Shown: one piece after another, positions 6,387 through 10,355 of the stretch | Position numbering within the stretch: the stretch's first letter is position 1 | Layout: every line of letters begins with the position of its first letter | Assembly: GCA_021160205.1 (NCBI GenBank) | Contig: JAGHCZ010000135.1 | Span: 1-10,355, forward strand | Direction of reading: 5' to 3' | Source: Nitrososphaerota archaeon | Lineage (GTDB): Archaea; Thermoproteota; Nitrososphaeria_A; Caldarchaeales; Wolframiiraptoraceae | Length of the DNA stretch: 10,355 nucleotides | Made by a program: the position numbers and the translations under genes | Notes under the pieces: generated by a model | Database searches by the model: none | The model's input: the letters and a program-made list of their open reading frames with translations, nothing else | Told to the model about the DNA's origin: nothing

Positions 6387-7643
6387 GTATTTCACGCCTT
6401 TCTCGGGAATCCTGGCATCTAGTCCGAGCTCTTCTTTTGCGTATTTTGCTAGGTCGCTGCATCCCTCGGGCTCGCCGTGTATCGTGAAAATCTTTGCATC
6501 TGGGCTCACTTTTTTGAGGTATCCTCTCAGCTCCTTTTTCCCGACGTGAGCGCTGAAGAGGAATTGCTCGATTCTCGCTTTAACTTCGACTTCCTCGCCT
6601 CTTAACACGAGCTTCCTCTCCTCCAAGAGCTTAGCCCCAGGCGTTCCTGGAATCTGGAAGCTTACCAAAAACATCGCGGAATATGGGTCATCGAAAACTC
6701 TCTCAGCGTAAAATACGGCTGGCCCACCTTTCAGCATCCCCGCGGGACTTATAATTATTCCCGGTCTTTCAGCCGCCCTTTTTCTCTTTCTCCTATCATC
6801 GATCCTTGTTACGTGCTTTGCCGCGGAGTAGAGAAGCGGATAGCCGTCGATGAACTTCTTGTTTTCGAGGAATAAATCCAAGACTCTGACTGCCATTCCA
6901 TCTAAAGCTGTGAATTCTCTTATCCCATATGCCTCTAGGACGCACATGATTTCTTGGGCTCTTGCAACCGCGAAAGCGGGAATTAGAATTCGCCCCCCTA
7001 AGTCTACTACTTCTCTGACGCTGTTAATGAACTGCTTTTCCAATTCGTCTCTTTTGGGGTGATCCGTCAAAGCGTAAGTAGACTCGGTAACTAATACATC
7101 TACGTCCTTTGGATTATATTTGGCTCCCTTCAAAAGTCTGGTCTTTATAGTTGAGAAATCCCCCGTATAGAGAAGCGTTTTATCCGCATTTATCAACACT
7201 TGAACGCTTCCCGGAATGTGTCCGGCATCGAGGAAAGTTATTTCCGCGTCTTTGACCCTAACCGTTTCACCGTAGTCCACGCGGATCCCTCTCCTAATGA
7301 GTTCTTCTATCTCCAGAACTTCGTATGGAACGTAGTAGCCGCTGAGCTTCAGAAAGTCTCGAAGCAAGATGTCGCACAGCTTAAAAGTCATGTCGGTCGC
7401 GTAGACCTTTACTTTCCCATCAAGCATGAAAAGAGGAGCAGCTCCGCTGTGATCGAGGTGTGAATGGGTGATTACAACGGCGTCTAGGCCCTTGGCCGGT
7501 ATATGGCCTGGAAAGAGTGGCTCTGGATCTGAGGGTTTAACGCCGTAATCCAAGAGTATTCTAGCTTCCCTTGTTTCGACTAAGACCGCTGCTCTGCCGA
7601 CTTCTCCGATCGCTCCGAGAAAACTAACTTTCAAGGTTTTCAC
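6378..7643 (-). CDS. Metallo-beta-lactamase/beta-CASP ribonuclease, archaeal CPSF-like (aCPSF2 type)
   Basis: A predicted zinc-dependent RNA nuclease of 421 residues, probably acting in RNA 3'-end processing or decay in the cytoplasm. Metallo-beta-lactamase motifs are complete: HSHLDH at 60-65, AGHIPGS at 140-146 and TGDFS at 160-164. The inserted beta-CASP domain shows motif A TESTY (185-189), PAFAVARAQE (221-230), motif B SPAGM (298-302) and motif C FSAH with His366. The last metal ligand is His389 in TIHGEPE. FSAH resembles CPSF73 rather than RNase J, whose motif is usually SGHA. The protein lacks the N-terminal KH domains of aCPSF1, so it fits the short aCPSF2 group. It starts at GTG 7643 because an in-frame TGA lies five codons upstream. 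It heads a two-gene unit with ttuA. Confidence 0.9.
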   Translation of the reverse strand: MKTLKVSFLGAIGEVGRAAVLVETREARILLDYGVKPSDPEPLFPGHIPAKGLDAVVITHSHLDHSGAAPLFMLDGKVKVYATDMTFKLCDILLRDFLKLSGYYVPYEVLEIEELIRRGIRVDYGETVRVKDAEITFLDAGHIPGSVQVLINADKTLLYTGDFSTIKTRLLKGAKYNPKDVDVLVTESTYALTDHPKRDELEKQFINSVREVVDLGGRILIPAFAVARAQEIMCVLEAYGIREFTALDGMAVRVLDLFLENKKFIDGYPLLYSAAKHVTRIDDRRKRKRAAERPGIIISPAGMLKGGPAVFYAERVFDDPYSAMFLVSFQIPGTPGAKLLEERKLVLRGEEVEVKARIEQFLFSAHVGKKELRGYLKKVSPDAKIFTIHGEPEGCSDLAKYAKEELGLDARIPEKGVKYEI

Positions 7644-7766
7644 GCTTCGATCTTTTCAGCTTCCTCTTCGATTTTCGAATATGCGATGTCTTAAATCTTG
7701 CGATCGTGGAAGGATGGCCGAAATGAGCTAAAATCCGTAAATACGAGGAATTAGGAAGCTAAGCAA
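7644..7766. promoter_or_regulatory. Divergent promoter region between the nuclease and methyltransferase genes
   Basis: This gap must hold the starts of two divergent transcripts. CTTAAATCT at 7690-7698 is a weak TATA-like candidate for the nuclease gene (about 50 nt from its start). GTAAATACG at 7737-7745 lies about 26 nt before the methyltransferase GTG. Neither is strong. Confidence 0.35.
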
Positions 7767-8399
7767 GTGAGCTCGGCGGACATCTTCAATTCCCGGGCCA
7801 TAGAATATGATCGATGGTATAATGAGCATAGGTTGGTTTATCTCAGCGAGCTCAAGGCTGTCAAGAAATTTGAATGCAAACGAGGAGTGGAGATCGGGGT
7901 CGGGACGGGAAGGTTTGCACGCAGGGGCGCGATCCTCGTTGGAGTTGATCCAAGCATAAATATGCTCAAGCTCGCGCCTAAGAACGTTCATTTAATACAA
8001 GGGGTCGGAGAAGCTCTGCCTCTTAGATCTAAAGCATTTGACTGCGCCTTCATCATAGTTACCCTCTGCTTCGTCGACGATCCAATTCAGGTTTTGAGAG
8101 AAAGCATTAGGGTCTCTGAGAAAGTGATCACGTGCATAATTCCGAGAAGATCTCCTTGGGGGAGACGTTACGAAAGCCTCGGAAAAAGGGGGCACGCGAT
8201 TTACTCTAAGGCGAAGTTTTACTCCGTAAAAAACGTCATCGACATCGCTTCCGGGATAGGTCTCCGCCCAGCGAAAATAATCGCAACCATGAGCCGCGAA
8301 CCCGGAAAAGGAGAGTTCATCGAAGAAGTAAGACGCGTGAGCGCCGAAGAAGCTGAAAATTACGGATTTGTCTGCATCGAATTCGTCCCGGAAAAGTAG
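7767..8399 (+). CDS. Class I SAM-dependent methyltransferase
   Basis: A 210-residue cytoplasmic methyltransferase of the UbiE/Methyltransf_11 type; the substrate is unknown. The N-terminal lead FNSRAIEYDRWYNEH is typical of small-molecule methyltransferases. SAM-binding motif I is VEIGVGTGRFA at about 41-51. The acidic motif II VGVDPS is at about 58-63, and GEALPLRSKAFDCAFIIVTLCFVDDP carries motifs III and IV (about 80-105). A basic segment (PRRSPWGRRYESLGKRG) follows. The GTG start is chosen because homologous sequence begins within a few residues of it and a weak TATA-like element lies about 26 nt upstream. It is a single-gene unit, convergent with tgtA with 15 bp between stops. Context does not reveal the substrate; a role in RNA or cofactor methylation is possible but unsupported. 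Confidence 0.88.
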   Translation: MSSADIFNSRAIEYDRWYNEHRLVYLSELKAVKKFECKRGVEIGVGTGRFARRGAILVGVDPSINMLKLAPKNVHLIQGVGEALPLRSKAFDCAFIIVTLCFVDDPIQVLRESIRVSEKVITCIIPRRSPWGRRYESLGKRGHAIYSKAKFYSVKNVIDIASGIGLRPAKIIATMSREPGKGEFIEEVRRVSAEEAENYGFVCIEFVPEK

Positions 8400-8414
8400 C
8401 CTCCACTTCATAAG

Positions 8415-9974
8415 CTAAAATCGATTTACTAAGTCTTTCAAATTATCCACTTTCTCGATCTTTATTCCAAGCATGCCTAATTCTTCAGCAAGAGCATTCT
8501 CAAATCTATTAAGGTGCCGAGAACGCGCCTTTACAATAAGTGCCTCTTGATATTCCGCCGCCTTAAATTGCCTCACGGCCAGCTCTACGAGCTCTTTTAA
8601 GGCTTCCTCGATGAGGGACTTGGGATAATTTGTTTGAGAGAAGGGGTAACTGTATCTCAAGCTGAAGGGTATTAGGCCGAATGGGCTGCCGTAAAACAAT
8701 ATTTCCAGATTTTCTGGCAGCGATGTGGCTTTTCCGGTGGAAAGCTTCAGAGACTCGGGGAGCAGCACCGCACGCTTCGAATGACCCTTTTTCGTGAAGT
8801 AATTTTCGAGAAGCCTTTTCCTCGCCTCGATGACTCTCGGCCTCCTCAAACTTAATTCATCGTAAAGGTTCATCCCCTTCCTGCTTGAGATCGGCGTATG
8901 TTCCCTCATCATCCGGATCAGATCATCGTTCTTTAGGATCTCTATGAATCCTTGATAGATGTTTGGATGGCATCGAGCCCTGATTTCGAGCAGCTCCATC
9001 AATCTGCCATCTTTAATGGCCTGCTTTACCCTATTCACCTCCTTGAAGCATATGTAGAGATTATGCTTGGCTAAGGCTCTGATCCTCTCAGCTTTCTCAA
9101 GCTTTCTAAGCTCCTCGGCATCCGTTTTCGAGCAAACCGGACAGCAGCAAGGCAGGTAATCCAGCTTATCTATTTTAAGCGTGCCGATTTCGGTCATATA
9201 TCTATCATCTTTCGCGTAGAGATAATAACTCGCCGAATCAAACATGTCAACTCCGAGGGCGATGATGAACGAAAAGATCATGGGATGACCGGCTCCGAAG
9301 AGGTGCAGGGGCTTGCCGAGGTTTATCAAGGATTTGACCGCATATATCATCTTGAAGAGCTTGTTGAATCGATATCCCTCCATCAGCGGAGTTGGGCTTC
9401 CGAGGGCGAATAAGTCAAATTCCATTTCAGATTCTATTTTTGCGCATCGTTGAAGTAGATCCAGATGTGTTCCGCCCTGAATTGGAGCAGCCCAAAGAGC
9501 TTTCCTAGAATCCAGCTTAGAGAGAACCTCCAAGGTCGTCTCCAAGTTTTTCAAAGTCTTCCGAACAGTCTCCTCAGCCTTCGCTCTATCCCCCATACCC
9601 GTCGGTATATCAAGCGGCACAGCGATATCGCTTCCGATGTCTTCCTGAAAAATAGCTATCTCCTCCGGCATTACTTCGACATCTCCGTATTCTAGAACTT
9701 GATATCCGCCGCTGTCGGTCATGATCACCCCATCAAAATCTAGGAGCCCGTGAACCCCACGCGATAATGCGTTATCCCTAAGCCTCTTCGAGATTATATA
9801 CGCATTGGTTATCACGGCTTCGGCGCCGAGGTTTTCCTTCATCCAGCTGGCTGAGATATCTTGGGCCACGGGGTTTATGACCGGGAGAAAGAGCGGGGTC
9901 TCGACGACCTTGCCGCTCCTCGTCCTCAGCCTTCCAATTCTTCCAAGCAGATCTTCGGCTAAAATCTCAAACAA
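8415..9974 (-). CDS. tgtA: Archaeosine tRNA-guanine transglycosylase (lacks PUA domain)
   Basis: It exchanges guanine at position 15 of archaeal tRNAs for preQ0, the first tRNA-bound step of archaeosine synthesis. The N-terminal TIM-barrel domain (about 1-330) carries Asp87 in TDSGGYQ and Asp246 in MFDSASYY, aligning with the two catalytic aspartates of the Pyrococcus enzyme (D95, D249). The zinc site is C276, C278, C281 and H304, with the same spacing as Pyrococcus C279, C281, C284 and H307. Residues 350-519 form an archaeal C-terminal part, but at 519 residues the protein is about 60 short of the usual length, and I see no C-terminal PUA domain. The start is TTG 9974: a TAA lies three codons upstream and no ATG is nearby. 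AGGAG at 9986-9990 is 11 nt upstream, suggesting a leadered message. preQ0-modifying partners are not in the window. Confidence 0.95.
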   Translation of the reverse strand: MFEILAEDLLGRIGRLRTRSGKVVETPLFLPVINPVAQDISASWMKENLGAEAVITNAYIISKRLRDNALSRGVHGLLDFDGVIMTDSGGYQVLEYGDVEVMPEEIAIFQEDIGSDIAVPLDIPTGMGDRAKAEETVRKTLKNLETTLEVLSKLDSRKALWAAPIQGGTHLDLLQRCAKIESEMEFDLFALGSPTPLMEGYRFNKLFKMIYAVKSLINLGKPLHLFGAGHPMIFSFIIALGVDMFDSASYYLYAKDDRYMTEIGTLKIDKLDYLPCCCPVCSKTDAEELRKLEKAERIRALAKHNLYICFKEVNRVKQAIKDGRLMELLEIRARCHPNIYQGFIEILKNDDLIRMMREHTPISSRKGMNLYDELSLRRPRVIEARKRLLENYFTKKGHSKRAVLLPESLKLSTGKATSLPENLEILFYGSPFGLIPFSLRYSYPFSQTNYPKSLIEEALKELVELAVRQFKAAEYQEALIVKARSRHLNRFENALAEELGMLGIKIEKVDNLKDLVNRF

Positions 9975-9995
9975 TTCTAATTATTCTCCTAAAAG

Positions 9996-10151
9996 CTATC
10001 TAACAAACTTATTCTGAAACGCGTAGAGCGATTTAGCTCCGTAAAGAGTGTCATCTGCTATGATTGCTTAACCTTGTTCAGCATACATTATAAGCTGTCT
10101 ATACTGCCCGGGGGTCCTGCCGCCTGTATATCTATAGCTTGGCGACGGCAT
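9996..10151 (-). pseudogene. Candidate small gene upstream of tgtA, interrupted by an in-frame TAA
   Basis: From ATG 10151 the minus strand reads 27 codons (MPSPSYRYTGGRTPGQYRQL...), then TAA at 10068-10070. The same frame continues for 23 protein-like codons (AIIADDTLYGAKSLYAFQNK...) to a TAG at 9996-9998, 21 bp before the tgtA start. The frame is also open upstream of the ATG for about 40 codons. Composition and position ahead of the tgtA ribosome-binding site suggest a decayed or mis-sequenced small gene. I do not recognise the family, and a chance open frame is a real alternative. Confidence 0.3.
10092..10140. repeat. Nested inverted repeat (dyad) between tgtA and the right-edge gene
   Basis: AAGCT (10092-10096) pairs with AGCTT (10136-10140), and TATAC (10100-10104) pairs with GTATA (10126-10130). 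Both are centred at about 10115-10116 around a GC-rich core (TGCCCGGGGGTCC). It might be a hairpin or a protein-binding dyad. The arms are short. Confidence 0.3.
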
Positions 10152-10162
10152 ATAAGTATATC
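10149..10162 (+). promoter_or_regulatory. TATA-like promoter element of the right-edge gene
   Basis: CATATAAGTATATC is centred about 32 nt upstream of ATG 10187, predicting transcription start within about 10 nt of the start codon. Confidence 0.5.
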
Positions 10163-10186
10163 TAGTTGTTTGAATGTAAGCAATGT

Positions 10187-10355
10187 ATGGAAGATCTAAG
10201 AAAGAACCTCGGAATGGTCCGCCTCGCACTTGAGACAAATTTCCTAGACATCGATAAGATATGTGAGGAAATAGTCAAGGAAGTTAGTTCGCTTGGATTA
10301 AGTCCCCAGCAGAGAGCAGAGGGCTATGCTTTTGTCCCATCAATCGAGGCCATGA
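10187..10355 (+). CDS. Unrecognised protein, 5' part only (cut by window end)
   Basis: The frame is open from ATG 10187 to the window end, giving about 56 residues that begin MEDLRKNLGMVRLALETNF. Composition is rich in Leu, Glu and Lys and predicts amphipathic helices: LRKNLGMVRLAL, then DIDKICEEIVKEVSSLGL, then QQRAEGYAFVPSIEAM. There is no signal peptide or membrane segment. A good TATA-like element upstream and the absence of a Shine-Dalgarno site suggest a near-leaderless transcript. I do not recognise the family from this fragment. The SIEAM ending loosely recalls the GRSIEA motif of archaeal transcription factor B cyclin repeats, but the spacing does not fit, so I make no functional call. 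Confidence 0.6.
   Translation, partial: MEDLRKNLGMVRLALETNFLDIDKICEEIVKEVSSLGLSPQQRAEGYAFVPSIEAM

Noticed and set aside
7992..8411. 139-codon antisense frame inside the methyltransferase gene
   Set aside because: The plus strand carries part of the conserved methyltransferase fold. The antisense frame has low-complexity Phe/Arg composition typical of a shadow frame.
10187..10355. Transcription factor B assignment for the right-edge gene
   Set aside because: Only a short SIEAM resemblance, with the wrong spacing to the preceding helix. This is too weak for a call from 56 residues.
1..10355. CRISPR array, insertion sequence or defence system
   Set aside because: I see no regularly spaced direct repeats, transposase motifs, terminal inverted repeats flanking a gene, or known defence-gene motifs.

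Overview
The window looks archaeal. It encodes an archaeosine tRNA-guanine transglycosylase (TgtA), a CPSF-type beta-CASP nuclease, a TtuA/Ncs6-type tRNA thiolase and an archaeal-style prepilin-like protein. Short AT-rich TATA-like elements sit about 26-35 nt ahead of several starts, and Shine-Dalgarno sites appear mainly at internal genes. GTG and TTG starts are common. I cannot fix the lineage from sequence alone; a thermophilic TACK-type archaeon (Thermoproteota or Bathyarchaeia-like) is a guess.

Left end (1-1150): a pilin-like membrane-anchored surface protein whose frame is broken by one in-frame TAA, then a small cysteine-rich DUF6485-type gene. This gene converges on nadE (minus strand, NAD+ synthase).

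Centre (1950-5417): a divergent promoter region, a complete tRNA-Gly(TCC) gene, then galK, galE and galT in a row on the plus strand. Together these cover the Leloir pathway: phosphorylation of galactose, uridylyl transfer, and UDP-galactose/UDP-glucose interconversion. galK and galE each have a plausible TATA element, while galT is tightly coupled to galE through a strong GGAGGT site. The GalK-like kinase lacks the usual Glu of the sugar-binding GEHxDY motif.

Right half (5408-9974): a minus-strand pair, a beta-CASP nuclease followed by the tRNA thiolase, whose 3' end overlaps galT by 10 bp. A divergent gap leads to a plus-strand SAM methyltransferase, which converges on tgtA (minus strand). 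This TgtA has all catalytic and zinc residues but is too short to carry the usual C-terminal PUA domain.

Right edge (9975-10355): an AT-rich region with a nested dyad, a protein-like minus-strand reading frame broken by a TAA just upstream of tgtA, and the start of an unrecognised plus-strand gene cut by the window end. The main themes are sugar-nucleotide metabolism and tRNA modification/RNA processing, plus NAD synthesis. I see no CRISPR array, complete mobile element or defence system.
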